From: Meandrina meandrites
Lineage: Eukaryota; Cnidaria; Anthozoa; Scleractinia; Meandrinidae
DNA: 64,000 nucleotides
Direction: 5' to 3'
Assembly: GCA_963693305.1 (NCBI GenBank)
Contig: OY855907.1
Coordinates: 32,165,301-32,229,300, forward strand
Below the pieces are notes generated by a model. That model searched no databases and had not been told where the DNA came from. It saw nothing but the letters and a program-made list of their open reading frames with translations. Each line of letters starts with the position of its first letter. Position 1 is the stretch's first letter. Positions 45,721-56,864 of this stretch are shown here, piece after piece. Made by a program: the position numbers and the translations under genes.

Positions 45721-47015
45721 TAAAATATTTTTTGCCTTACAGTGCCTTTGATCCCTAGGTTTCAAGACCTTGGAAAGCCGCCCGACGATGTCCCGCTTGT
45801 CTATACCCTAATGACGTTGATGCCAACTTTTGTCAGGCTTGTGGTTCGCGGACATGCCTTAAAAAATTTGTTGTGCCTACCAAGACTATAGACCATGCAG
45901 AAATTGCTAAACGTTTCCAAGAGTTTACGGATGTGTTCAAAGCCAAGCCCTACCAGAGACAGAAGTCCGCCCTTGAGCAACAACTTTTGGATTTCCTAGC
46001 TACTTTATCTCCCCCGAAAGACGTTTCTTCATGCACTTCGGATGATATTGTTAAGTTCTTGATTAGCAAGGACAAGTCAGGGAAGACTGTGTTACATAGT
46101 CGATTGTGTTCTAAAGTTAATTGTAATTGTCCGACCCGTTTGGCCGCAGGGTCGGTAGACTCCTTGTTAGGAAAGTTGAGGGCCATTTTTAATAATCTTG
46201 GCCGTTTGCACGACTCTAATCCTGTTGCGCACACTAGGGTTAAGGAATACCTTAACTTTGTTCGGGTGGAGCAGGCGGGTAACGCGATAGTGCCTTCGCA
46301 GGCAGTTCCTTTGTTTTTTGTTAAGTTTTCTAAGCTAATAAGTTTCCTTAGGCGTTCTACAGAGGCCAGCGCTCACCTTTCCGTTGTTAATAAGTATATC
46401 TTAGTAAGGGACGCCACCTTTTTCGTTGTCGATTTCTTTACCGGGGATCGCGCTTCGGATCTCGGCCGCCTTTTGGCGAATCAAGTGTTTAGGCTTAAAG
46501 ACCGAAAAGGGTTTTTACTTAGGTTTACACTTACCCAAACTCTTCGGGGTGATAGATCTTGCCCTTTTGTCTTAGAACCTTTTAAGGAGAATGAGGTCTG
46601 TCCTGTTTCTTGGATTGAATATTATTTATCTGTTTGTCAGTTGCTTGACATCGAGTTAGCTGGCGGGTATTTGTTTAGAACTACTGACCGCCGTAAAGTT
46701 GTAAGCTCAAAGCCTTTTCTTGGTTCTGCGGTTAATAACCGTCTGCGCAAACACCTCACTCAGGCAAAGATAGATTGTGGGGAGACTCCCCACAGCTTTA
46801 GGCTTGGCCTTTCAAATACCCTTAATATGATGGGTTGCTCTCCAGATGAGATTTCTCGCTACGTAGGATGGAAGAACAGCGATATGGTTAACCACTACAC
46901 TAAAATGTCCACTGTAGCTGGCTCCTCCTTTATCACCGGGCAGCTCCTCTCGAGTACCGAATGTCTTGATCAGGCTCCGATTTCTCACCCTAGCAACCTC
47001 CAGTGTATTTTCTAG
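45666..47015 (+). CDS. Tyrosine recombinase of the YR retrotransposon
   Basis: The long frame 45759-47015 has no ATG before the catalytic region, so an upstream start is needed. An ATG at 45666, in a frame overlapping the RNase H end, reads MAPSSSAVGPLGVP to a GTGTGT donor after 45707. A 51-nt intron ending CCCTAG joins it in phase at 45759 to VSRPWKAARRCPACLYPN, giving 432 residues. A C4 zinc ribbon (CPAC, CQAC) precedes the helical core-binding domain. The catalytic domain shows FFTGDRASDLGR (first Arg), TPHSFRLGLSN (His and second Arg), YVGWKN and VNHYTKMS (nucleophilic Tyr), the R-H-R-W-Y set. It would integrate circular element DNA. The catalytic exon is secure; the first exon is inferred from phase. 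Confidence 0.83.
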
Positions 47016-47233
47016 TTATGGGTTAGTCATGTTTTTCATGTAACACTGTAGGGCTGGTGTATCGGCTAGCTTAGAGCAATGCTAGTCATGGGCAAGGATG
47101 GTGTTTGTTTGTTAGGAGGCTTCTGAGTAATGGGAGGAATTAAAGAGTGGTGCACCTGACTTGTCCTTTGTTGCGGCGATTCTTTGGGGCGTTGGAAGTT
47201 TTGATCGTAAAGGTCGTAATGGTGAGGGCAGGA

Positions 47234-47297
47234 GCGAACTCTTCCCATAACTTAACCTTATGCGATGAGGTAATGAGTATGCAGTGAGGATTTTATA
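47234..47297 (+). repeat. Split direct repeat B1
   Basis: Starts GCGAACTCTTCCCATAACTT; identical to 47557-47620 over 64 bp. Directly abuts A2. Confidence 0.88.
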
Positions 47298-47478
47298 CTA
47301 TTCTCGCTGCATAATTAATTAGCTCATGGCAGAAGTTTTCATTATGCATTCAGATTTCCCCGTTTCCTCGCACGCTTGTTACGGTGTTGATGCTTTGCGG
47401 TCTTAGAGTACATATTTCGTCGCTCTGCCTGAAACGTGGTCATTTTAATCGTACTCCGGGACGACGGCCAACTTTCGC
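47298..47478 (+). repeat. Split direct repeat A2
   Basis: Second copy of A1. Together with B1 it would form the junction of the circular intermediate. Confidence 0.88.
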
Positions 47479-47556
47479 GACCCGCCCACCTCCCCTGGTG
47501 GCGGTTGACAGCATTTTACGTTTTATCCTCGTTGCATGCCTATTGCCTCAGCAGTC

Positions 47557-47620
47557 GCGAACTCTTCCCATAACTTAACCTTATGCGATGAGGTAATGAG
47601 TATGCAGTGAGGATTTTATA
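47557..47620 (+). repeat. Split direct repeat B2 (right end)
   Basis: Second copy of B1; ends GGATTTTATA next to the flanking CAAGTG that matches unit A at 33967. Confidence 0.88.
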
Positions 47621-47773
47621 CAAGTGTCTCTCTCTTAACTGACGTGATAGATAGCTGAAACAAAAAGGTTGGAAGCTTTGTTGTAGCTTTTCAGGTAAGA
47701 AAAAAAGATATTTTCAACTCAATTTTAAATTTTTACTCTTACAATACAGTATTCAACGGTCTGTCGCATACTA

Positions 47774-48242
47774 GAGCGATTTCACAAACCTCGATTCTTA
47801 CATGTTAATGAGAACCGTTTAATGCTAATGAGGAAGAACAATGATATTTTTCTGGTTTGTTTTCGTACCAGCATGCGTACCATTGTCTCGCATGATATGT
47901 TAAACAACAGCAAAAAATAACTTGAATTTGCTTTAGGTCTTTTTTTATGTTGAGGGTAAGAGTGCAATCGAAATGCCGTTTAAACAGGCGACTGTTAATC
48001 CGATTTTTGTCGCGCTGTCCAATGCAACTTCTGTCGCGCTCAAGCTCGCAATGAAAATCATAAGTGTGAACTAGCGGCCATTTTGTTGCCGCGATAAAAA
48101 AGAAAATTGTATGTCAGCAGGCATTTAGATTTTGCAAACTAGCACGTGCACAACTGTGGTGCGTGCATTCGTTTTTGTTCTTCCTAATTATCATTTAACG
48201 ATTCACATAAGCATGTAAGAATTGAGGTTTGTGAAATCGCTC
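47774..48242. mobile_element. 469-bp MITE with 31-bp inverted termini
   Basis: GAGCGATTTCACAAACCTCG opens the element; its complement with one change closes it. TACTA flanks both ends (47769-47773, 48243-48247). No coding capacity. It interrupts unit B. Confidence 0.72.
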
Positions 48243-49470
48243 TACTAAAGAAAGAGACAATATTAATATTTAAGATGGGAAAGCAAAGTTTGAAAATTTG
48301 CCGAAAGCGCAGTGATAAATATTCAATTTTGCTATTTGATTTAACCACCGAAAAAGTTGAATTTTGGTGGCAAGAAATTCCTTTAAACCCACAATTCTGG
48401 CCACGAATCTACCGCCATTCGTCCGCAATGCAAAACCGAAAAGTTGGGTCGCGTAAAATAAACATCGACCCGTAGGAGGTTTCCTTGTGCGATCACTTAA
48501 AAATTGTCATACATTACGGATCTTATCTCTGAAGGCATGCATACTGCACACAAATATTGCTTGCATTCCCTTGTAAGTATATGATATTGTTATTGCACGA
48601 ACTAAGGCGAGCCAATCATCTAAATTCAGGCAGTTTCAGCCGTAACGATTATGGGGGGGGGGGGGGGGGAGGGGGGGGGGGGGGTTCGATTATCTGCAGA
48701 ACTAACTCGCAAACAACTTCCTGTTTTTCCAGACCATGTTAATTATTCATCATGTTATGATTCTCAGAAAGCGAACCTATACTCTTTACATTATTTTTCA
48801 ACTGCACAGGTATTAAGCGAAGATAACTTTGCAAACGATTTCCCAGAAAGCACAACTGACAGTGCTTAAAATTGTTTTTATTTTCCTGCAATTGCTAACG
48901 CGCTGGTCGGATTCTTGACCAGCATCAAAACTGGGATTTACGGCGGCTAACGATCCCTTCAAAGATACTTTATCTGTGAATCCACGCTCAGCACAAATTG
49001 CATCTTGCTTGCCACTTTTTCCAAAGAAAGTAAAACCAGTAGTTGGGGTAAGTCAGGAGATTTATGTGTCCCTGTTAATTCATATCTTCTACGCGTTATC
49101 TGACTTTGCGCCCGGCGAGTTACGTTGTTGTTGATGAACTGAATGTTTAATAAATGAAAGCAAGAGCTAGTCAGACATGCTTTGTGTGCATTTTCGTGTT
49201 TGGTTTAGCGATGATCTCTTTTTACATTGATTGGAATATAGAAAGCTGACAATTATATCTTTAAAATAATAACAAAGTACATAAGTGTTACAAACGCCGG
49301 ATAAAAGAAGCTGTTTCATAATTTTCAACTGACTTCGAACCAAAATTTTCGCAATATTTTGGGGTAGGTACGTGGGGAAATGCTGGATACTAGGCGATAA
49401 AACAAGTACCAGATACAGAGAGTTCTTGGGGCCCATTTCTCGCCCGCGTGTCTTAATAGTAACCGGCACG

Positions 49471-49866
49471 CGCAACCTCGTTCCCACGGTCTCTCTCTCC
49501 CCGCCCCCAAGAGCGAGAGAAGAGAGACCCTGGTTGCGGCTGGTCACGTGATCTGGGTGACAAACCAAAACCACAGCGAGGGTTGTTTCTCAACAAAATT
49601 TTGTCCACCGTACAAAATTTTCGGCGTTTGCACTGTATTGCACTGCGACATGACCGTAATGCAACATACCGGAGCCACGTGAAAAAAGTGTTTATTTTGG
49701 TGGCAACACTTTACGCTCTCCTGTAGGCTTAGTATTGACAAAAACAGTCTAAGCCGCCCTCCCTTCAACAAATTTTTTGTCACCACCCAAATTCTGGGTG
49801 GCACGTGACCAGCCGCAACCAGGGTCTCTCTTCTCTCGAGAGAGAGACCCTGGGAACGAGGTTGCG
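49471..49866. mobile_element. MITE with compound inverted termini
   Basis: GCAACCTCGTTCCCACGGTC at the left is matched inverted by GACCCTGGGAACGAGGTTGC at the right. The adjacent GGTTGCGGCTGGTCACGTG also repeats inverted. The interior has no supported gene. Confidence 0.65.
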
Positions 49867-51130
49867 GCACGCGATGCATGCAGAAGCGATGACGTTTCAC
49901 AAGGGGTCTTTAATAATTTTCAGGACATTTGTCAAAAAAATAGGGTAAATAAAAGCCCGGGGGGGGGGGGGGGGGTGGGGGGGGACTCCCATATGAAATG
50001 GACGGGGATGCTCGTCGTCTCGCTCGTCGTCTCCCCAGGAATAAAAGTAACTGACAACTTCTGTGCTGGTGCTTCTGCCTGGTGCTGAATGATTGTTCAA
50101 CAAAAATTGCGTTATCTTGGCGTGACATACGATATACGATACACGATATACGATGCAAGGTCAAACGCTGTCTAAAATTGTTTACACCTTTTGTTTTAAA
50201 GAATGGAAAGATTTCTGTTTACTAAATCTTATAGAACGCATCAAATATAATTTGTTTCTTTCGTTTATGCTTTAAATTAGTCCTTTCTAACGGCCCAGGA
50301 GTATTTTGCTTTGAGTTCTATGCGACGATTTCTTGTTGAGTTGACTTGATTTCTTTTCCCAGTATTCGGTTCTACAGATCGGTCGATCGCAACAGGCAAC
50401 AGACAACAGACAACAACAGATCCTGTCCACTCGCACGGCGAGATTAATCGATCACGTCATCGTCATCGCTTAAAAAAAGGTTTAAGATAGCTCACCTTTT
50501 CAACAGACGTTTCAAACTGCTAATAATCGGTTGGTTCTTCTGCAGTCTCAACAGACATCACTTCTTAACTTTATGCCAAATTTATTCGATAACTGATAAA
50601 GTGCAACACTCACTCCAGTCTCGAAATCTCAATTTAACAGCTACAAATGAAATACGGTTTGCCGATCGGTGATGATACAAGCTGCAAAAAAATATCTTCC
50701 TTTGCCAAAAAACAAGATGGCGGATCTCAAAAAGAATACAAACAATGCACCTAATTCCCATTGCTCTTCGGTTCAATTCAGGGAGTAATTCTCACACCAA
50801 AAATTCCAAAAATTCAATCGTTTTCCCGCTTTCTAACATTAACCGATGACGTCATAAAAAACATAAATAAAATGACGTCATCGCTTTAAAAAAAAAAAAC
50901 AGCAATTTCGTTCCCAGACCCTTCTTTCCCTTGAGCAGCGGTCGGGAAACGCAACGGCTCTACATGGGCGATTCAAAACCGGAACCAGGAATTTCTGTAT
51001 ATTCCTGAAAGTGTATAGTCCTGAAACTTTGTATGAAGGGAACCTCTGTTCGTATTCTAAAAATATCATTGAACAAAACAGCTCTGTAGTCACAAGGTTT
51101 GAGATTTTACTATGGCTTTCCGGGTACAAA
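49867..51130. other. Intron/intergenic stretch of unit B without a gene
   Basis: Contains a poly-G run near 49960, repeated ATACGATAT words near 50130, and two perfect TGACGTCA palindromes at 50847-50854 and 50873-50880. The last part (about 50995-51125) is collinear with unit A near 36150-36265. Confidence 0.4.
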
Positions 51131-51377
51131 ACCTTTTCGGGATCGTCGAGAAACGGGCTCCTGGTACGAGATTGCAGAAAAGGGTGCAACTCGACGTGCT
51201 AGCTAGCGATTGGTTAAGCAAACGCATGCGCCCAGATTGATATGCAATTGGTGTATATCTAAATAGTTCGCACGCCCAGCAGTCGTGTATCGACGGGTAC
51301 GGAGGCAGTTGTTTCTGTTCAAGCGTTTGTAAGCCAATTCAGTCAGTCTGAGCTTTCCCCTTCCCAAATAAACCAAA

Positions 51378-53485
51378 ATGAGGTAAGTGTGTGACATCAT
51401 TAAAATAATTTCATGCCAAAGTGGGCTACATGCACACACATCTAAGCATAGATCGTCCGTTGTATATACATTTTGGAAAATACGTTTCTTTCATGTGACT
51501 TCCGTGTAAAATCGATTCGATTTGTATTAATTGGTCTTAAGAAATACCCGAGATGGCATAGTTGTGTATGATGACAAAACTTAAAGCCTACATGGTTTTA
51601 ATGGTTAATGCAGCAAATACTATACAATGAGTACAATGCAGTTTTGGTGGAATTGATCAGAATTTATTGTTGAAAACAATTCTGTGCTCAGCAAAAGGAA
51701 CGAAAGCGGAAGAAACTAACGCGAATTTTAATTTCGAAAATACAACGAATTAATTATTTAATAGGCATTTACGAGCTACATTCCCAAGGAAATACAATTA
51801 TCGACTTTTTGCTGTGTTTTCTTCATATGATCCGTAATTATATTATTTTTCGTGGGCTGCTTGAAATTCAACGATGCACTTCAATCGAGTGCGTTTTTTA
51901 CATAGGTTTTGAGCGTTTTCTAGTCGGTGATCTCGTTTCGAGGCCTATTGCTACTGTTTCCAGTCAAAAGTTGAGTTATTTTATTACGAAAGACGAACCC
52001 ATAAAGCTTCATAGAAGTTGCATTGCTTGTATCCATCTTTTTTTCGTTGTTGTTCGTGATTTTTTCCACATTTCTTGTCGAGACTTGATTAGCATGTGAC
52101 GCACTGCATACTTGGAAAGTGAAATTCCCCTCTTATGTCAAACATGCTTTGTGTGCATTTTCGTTTTTGGTTTAGCGATGATCTATTTTTACACTGATTG
52201 GAATGCAAGTAATTGACAACTAGATTTCTTCAAAATAAATAACAAAGTACACGACAGCTGTAGCTTGCTCGGTAGTGTCTTGTTTGGATGTATTATATTT
52301 TTGCGGGCGACTGATCGACCTTGAACAAAATCATTCTCAACTCGAAACCTTAGTGAAACCCGAATTGAATATTTGTTTTCTGAACATGTTGTACGTAACT
52401 TGTATTCGATTAATTTAAGTCATAAGTTTCTGAGAGAGATTTATTCTGCTAACCGCAATGGAAATCAACCTTGACGGCCATTTCGAGCCATACTTGACAA
52501 GTTCTTTCTCGGAAAATGAACTTGCTCTCCATACACAATAGATTAATTATCCATTGCGCCAGATATGCTTTACGTGCCCTTTCACTTTTGCTTTCCCATA
52601 AAGATAGACCGGGGAAATCCCATTGTGCCGTTGTGTCACAGCAAAGGCTAGATTACCGTTTTTTCTCATGCAGTATTGTCCGAAAATTGGTACAATTAAA
52701 ACTGTTTCCATTAAAGACAGTCAATTCATCAATTTCTTCGGTTCTGTTCCATATCAGAGTTATCTTTGCCCAGTAATGTGCACCCACTGTTAAACTTCTT
52801 GTTGTTCTTGAAATTGAATCTGCCTTCATATGACGTATTTAGTATCGACAACATTGTCAAACGATTTCCTAGAAAGGCTAAGTTATCGAAATCAGTAAAG
52901 CCGATATTCGATAGCAGTACAAACAAATATTTGTTCTTGGCATTGTTTTCCTTTTTATTTAATTTACATATGGACTATTATGGTTCAAGAAGTCAGTGCC
53001 TCCCTGTAAGGTCCACTTAACTATAGCGAATATCTCTACGTAAACAGATAGTTAAAGGGACACTGTCACCATTTTTAGGAGAACTTTGAACTTCTTATCA
53101 CAGGAGGCCCAAAAATACTGGTTCACTTTCGCTTAAAATTAATTAAACTACCCAACCAGTTCTCTAAGACTATAATTAAGTGTGCTTCGCTGCGGATCGC
53201 CAGGTACGAATGGCTGCAACTCAAAAACATCAGGCTGATTTTTTCAAGTTTTTCCTTTGTTTTGCGGAAAAATCGCCTGTACCTGACTGATTAGCTAGTT
53301 TGTTCTTTCTTTGCGAAAATCAGTGGATTTCCTTCTCGCGACTTTCTGGGAGTATTCTGTGTACGTGAAAAGCATTTAATTTTATATTTAGCACATTCTT
53401 TCACCCTAGCTATTTTTCAAGTGTTTTTAATATTTCTAACTGTAAAGCGCTTTTGAACTTTTAGGATATTGGCGCTATATAAATA

Positions 53486-53517
<32 letters not shown>

Positions 53518-54725
53518 GCTAAAACGTAAAAATTCTCGCGACAGTTCCCATTTAATCCTGTCATAAGGTAGCGTTTACACAAAGGTTGAATGGTTTTGGT
53601 ATTGATTTATACAGCGAAAAGTTTATAAAAATATATTTTCTAGTTTTTCCAGTTCTTCATCCAGTTCCTCGTCAAGCGGCAGACGTCCTCATGACATCAC
53701 CTCTAAACAGGGACTCACCCAGCTGTACAACTCTGGTGTGGCTTCTGTAGAGCACGTGACCAGACCCCTAGGGGGGTCGGGAGGGTCGGTAGGCATTAAG
53801 CACTCTGGTGTCGTGGTGACCACTAACAGTGGTGATCGCTGGCTCGTACACAAGGGATCAGGATATGGAGACTCAAGTAATATACATGTACTTCTGCAAT
53901 ATCAACATGTTTTAAATTTGATATAACCAGCCGATTAATTTCCGTGCGTTGTAAAAAGAAACACGTCACGTGTACGAAGGGTATCAGACAATACACCCCG
54001 TCCGACTTCATATCTATCGCACGATTTTCTAAAGAAGATGCAAAGCCACGCCCCACGAAGAAGGGAAAAGCCCTGGGAACGAGGTTGATGCAAAGCAAAC
54101 GAACACTGCCTCCTTTTCTGACGCAACTTTTTAATAAAATCATATTGTTGACGATAAAAAACGTAGATCAATCAACTTGCTTTTATTTCAACCGCAATTA
54201 ACTGTGATTATCACTGTGGGTAGTTTGACCTTTTAACCGTGATAAAACCCCTTGTCGCAGGGTGAAAAAGCAGACATTCTCCTTTCTGGCTTTGTGGTAT
54301 ATTGGAGGATAACGTTAATGCCCTTGCCTTGAAGAATGTCCTAAAAAGATTGTCCTAAAAACCATAGTCGCTATTGAAGATTCGCTTCTCGGCCAACTGT
54401 TCATTTTTCGGACATTCTTTCAGCCTCGGGTATTAAACGCCAATATATATGCCAGCCATCTACCTGAAGAGAGTTATACATTAAATACTTAGTTCAGTGA
54501 ATTTGGGGAAACAGTGATGGTTTACGTTTTTCGTTAGGCCAGACAGTGGTGACCAATGCCAAGCACATGAGTGGAGCCTGGAAATCAGGAGGCTCTCAGC
54601 CCGTGCAGCCTGGGACCAGAGTGGCTGATTACGTCAAGGCCGGCGGACAGAACTACAATCTGCTGTCTGACAACTGCCATGATGGCTCCAAGAGGATGAT
54701 GGATGTCGGGAAGGGAAAGCGTTAA
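51378..54725 (+). CDS. LRAT/NlpC-P60-like cysteine hydrolase, gene B (candidate new first exon)
   Basis: Exons 53644-53876 and 54547-54725 are clear paralogues of gene A exons 2 and 3 with the same phases. They read SSSSSSSSGRRPHDITSKQG, VGIKHSGVVVTTNSGDRWLV, AKHMSG and YNLLSDNCHDGSKRMM, keeping the His and Asn-Cys pair. Gene A exon 1 is deleted from this unit. The best replacement is ATGAG followed by GTAAGT at 51378-51382, in unique sequence absent from unit A, which supplies phase 2 and yields 138 residues. Exons 2 and 3 are well supported, exon 1 is speculative. If exon 1 is wrong the copy may be untranscribed. Function as for gene A. Confidence 0.58.
53056..53566. mobile_element. Probable MITE containing an (ATT)n tract
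   Basis: TTAAAGGGACACTGTC at the left is loosely matched inverted by GCGACAGTTCCCATTTAA at the right. The interior includes an (ATT)n microsatellite at about 53490-53517. It lies in gene B intron 1 and is absent from the matching part of unit A. Confidence 0.45.
54046..54087. mobile_element. 42-bp MITE fragment with 8-bp target duplication
   Basis: CCACGCCCCACGAAGAAGGG...GAACGAGGTTG is flanked by ATGCAAAG on both sides (54038-54045, 54088-54095). Unit A has a single ATGCAAAG followed directly by CAAACGAAC at the same place (near 38605), giving the empty site. Related to the hairpin at 54796-54876. Confidence 0.75.
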
Positions 54726-54795
54726 ATTATATAATGAGATGCAAGAATGAGATTTACTTTCCGTTGTTTATATACCGAATTGATTCTAAGTGATA

Positions 54796-54876
54796 CAACC
54801 TCGTTCCCAGGGCTTTTCCCTTTTTCGTGGGGGCGGTCGGGACACGAAGAAGGGAAAAGCCCTGGGAACGAGGTTG
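54796..54876. repeat. 81-bp hairpin of the same family
   Basis: CAACCTCGTTCCCAGGGCTT and its complement form about 36-bp arms around GTGGGGGCGGTCGGGACAC. It lies in the 3' region of gene B. Confidence 0.75.
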
Positions 54877-55169
54877 AAAGTGATATACTTCTTGACCTAA
54901 GCTGCATGTTGCTTTTAAGGTGCTGACTAGGAATGTATTTTTTAACTCATTGACAAACAAGAATGAGTTTAATGACATGATTGTAACTCGATCTCTAGCC
55001 ATAGAAGGGTGCAATAGAATTTAAAAAGATTGCGGACGAGCTATGGACTTCTTTGCGATAATTTGCGGTTAGTTACACAATTAAAAAGCCTTGCATTTGA
55101 GTAGCTTATGGTACTTTTATGGACCGTGTTTAATGTCAATAAACTATGTATTTTTTTCGTTGGATGACC

Positions 55170-55722
55170 ACGCAAAAGGGTTAGCAACGGAACCAACGTT
55201 TGGTCCTCAGATTCAAATGTTAGCACAGCACTTAAACGACTTCATAAATAGTACCACATGAAAGTATTGCTCAGTTGGATTAATTTCATTTGAATGGGCA
55301 CACACTAGAGTTTCATTTCCTCGTTCAGTGAGACGGGCAATTCCAACAAATGCACGCAGACTAAAGAAAGAGAGAGAGACAGAGCGGGCGGGGGGGCAGA
55401 TTTGGAATGTGGGCATCTAGTTTGGAGGAAAAATGAAGCGATATTTTTTCTTCATGTTGAGATCGGCGCATAAATCAACAGAAAACCTATATAGTTTTCA
55501 AAAAGAACAAACTGGGTCTCTATTGTGGTTTTCGACATGTACAGTTACCAAACTAATTTATTATTGCTAAAAGACAGTTGCGAAAGATAGTTGTGAAAGC
55601 ACATTCGAACTTTCTCAACTCTGTGTATCCTGAATATGACCCCAAGGAAGTATGCAAAAGAATCGAGTACACGCACAAACGCAGCCATTCTAGGAAAATA
55701 CCGGGAGGGTGGCAAACGGTTT
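55170..55722. other. Intergenic, no gene seen
   Basis: AT-rich sequence after the end of unit B, with a (GA)-rich stretch near 55370. No supported coding exon. Confidence 0.35.
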
Positions 55723-55880
55723 ATGCGTGAGCGTGAAAAGGGCAAAAATTTGACCGTGACGCGTGAAAATAGGGCAAACATTTGACCGTGACGCGTGAAA
55801 ATAGGGCAAAAATTTGACCGTGACGCGTGAAAATAGGGCAAACTGAAACTTAGACCGTGATGCGTGAAAATAGCTAGAAA
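55723..55880. repeat. 32-bp minisatellite
   Basis: About five units of GCGTGAAAATAGGGCAAAAA followed by TTTGACCGTGAC, with drift. The antisense ORF over it comes from the repeat and is not counted as a gene. Confidence 0.75.
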
Positions 55881-56378
55881 AGACATGTGATTCGTGAATT
55901 TTGCTGTTTCAAGTATACGTAACACGTGAATTTGGTTAAAATTTGTGCGTGAAACGAGATCACAACCCTTTACAGGAACATCAGTAAAAATTGTTATGTC
56001 GACGGCCCAAGGTCTAATGCATTTCATATGGTTCATTTTAGTTGTAGCCACGCGTTACGAATACTGGCAGTTTTATAATTAGTTCTATTTTTTTTTTTTA
56101 AGTAGATTCGAAATCTGGAGCATTCACTTCTTAGACTTAAGATTGATTTACACCGCAGCTGTCTAAGCTAAATGAATCTTTCAATGCAGTTGCCCTTAAT
56201 TAACGAAACACAAGCTTTTAGCGTCCACGACCTGAACACAAAAGCAGCTTGACAGTTTTTGTTGAGTCAGGGCTTTTCCATGTAACATTGCATAAAGTTT
56301 CTTCACCGAGAAAAGTCAGAAAACATTGAGGCCCAGACTGCATGTCCTTCTTCGGTCAGATGTATTAATTAGCGTATG

Positions 56379-56864
56379 CTAATCGTCCGAGTCACACTGA
56401 AGAAAATTCCCGAATTTGTCTGAATGATCGGAGTCTGAATTTTCACCATCTGCACAGTTACCGTCTACATCACATTTTAAAGCCGCCTGGTCTTCCGAGG
56501 CTTTTTTCCGTTTCTTTCGACGTTTCTTCGAGTTCTTGGTACTAGTTCTATGAAGACACGAGGTGCCATTTCCATCCGCGAACAATCCGCTTTTAGTTTC
56601 TGACATTTCTGTTTGTTGTGGAACCCTCTGCCGCGAACGAAGCCGACATCGTTCGCAAATGATCACTTGAGAGTTATCGCCTATAACTGTAGTTCTATTT
56701 TTGCTTAATACTACGTTAACAGCAGTGGCATTCATGGCGTTAATATTTACTTGCTGTCCTGTAAAACAATCGGAACAGTTCGTACTGCCTTCAGCTGCTT
56801 CAGTCACTTCGTTTTCTAACTGAAGTTCTTGTGGTGCTGGCGGTTTCGCTTTATTCGTGGCCAT
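56379..56864 (-). CDS. Small RHIM-like motif protein with basic patch and acidic tail
   Basis: A single-exon frame of 161 codons starts at ATG 56864 and ends TAG 56379-56381. Residues 38-70 hold NINAMNATAVNVVLSKNR followed by TTVIGDNSQVIIC. The V-x-V-x-x-N-x-x-x-V-I-G-D-N-x-x-V-x-I spacing resembles the RIP homotypic interaction motif of RIPK1, RIPK3, TRIF and ZBP1, with the core tetrad here T-V-I-G. Two Cys pairs (C30/C33, C70/C73) flank the motif. Residues 113-121 are KKRRKKRKK, a likely nuclear localisation signal, and the C terminus is Asp/Ser-rich. No enzymatic domain is seen. It could form or seed RHIM-type amyloid assemblies with its neighbour at 57643-59241. The motif call is by eye, and the basic patch would suit a nuclear role. 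Confidence 0.6.
   Translation of the reverse strand: MATNKAKPPAPQELQLENEVTEAAEGSTNCSDCFTGQQVNINAMNATAVNVVLSKNRTTVIGDNSQVIICERCRLRSRQRVPQQTEMSETKSGLFADGNGTSCLHRTSTKNSKKRRKKRKKASEDQAALKCDVDGNCADGENSDSDHSDKFGNFLQCDSDD

Larger units (their letters stand above)
40244..47620 (+). mobile_element. Ngaro/PAT-like tyrosine-recombinase retrotransposon with split direct repeats
   Basis: Order A1 (40244-40424), internal genes, B1 (47234-47297), A2 (47298-47478), B2 (47557-47620): the split direct repeats of Ngaro and PAT elements. A1 and A2 differ at about 2 of 181 bases and B1 matches B2 over 64 bases, so insertion looks recent. It encodes Gag with a zinc knuckle, RT, RNase H and a tyrosine recombinase; no DIRS methyltransferase motif was noticed, favouring Ngaro. 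Unit A shows the empty site ACAGAGA/CAAGTG at 33966/33967 with no base gained or lost, as expected for recombinase-mediated insertion without target duplication. Two reading-frame shifts suggest that this copy may be inactive. Confidence 0.88.
40054..55169 (+). repeat. Tandem duplication unit B, expanded by insertions
   Basis: Collinear with unit A (33771-40053). It contains a 7377-bp retrotransposon (40244-47620), MITEs at 47774-48242 and about 49471-49866, about 0.8 kb of unique sequence near 51.13-51.95 kb, and a 42-bp insertion at 54046-54087. The region matching gene A exon 1 is missing between GCTGAAACAAAAA and GAAGCTT (near 47660). Confidence 0.78.

Noticed and set aside
55545..56051. 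168-codon minus-strand ORF
   Set aside because: Its middle is a translation of the 32-bp minisatellite and the rest shows no domain.
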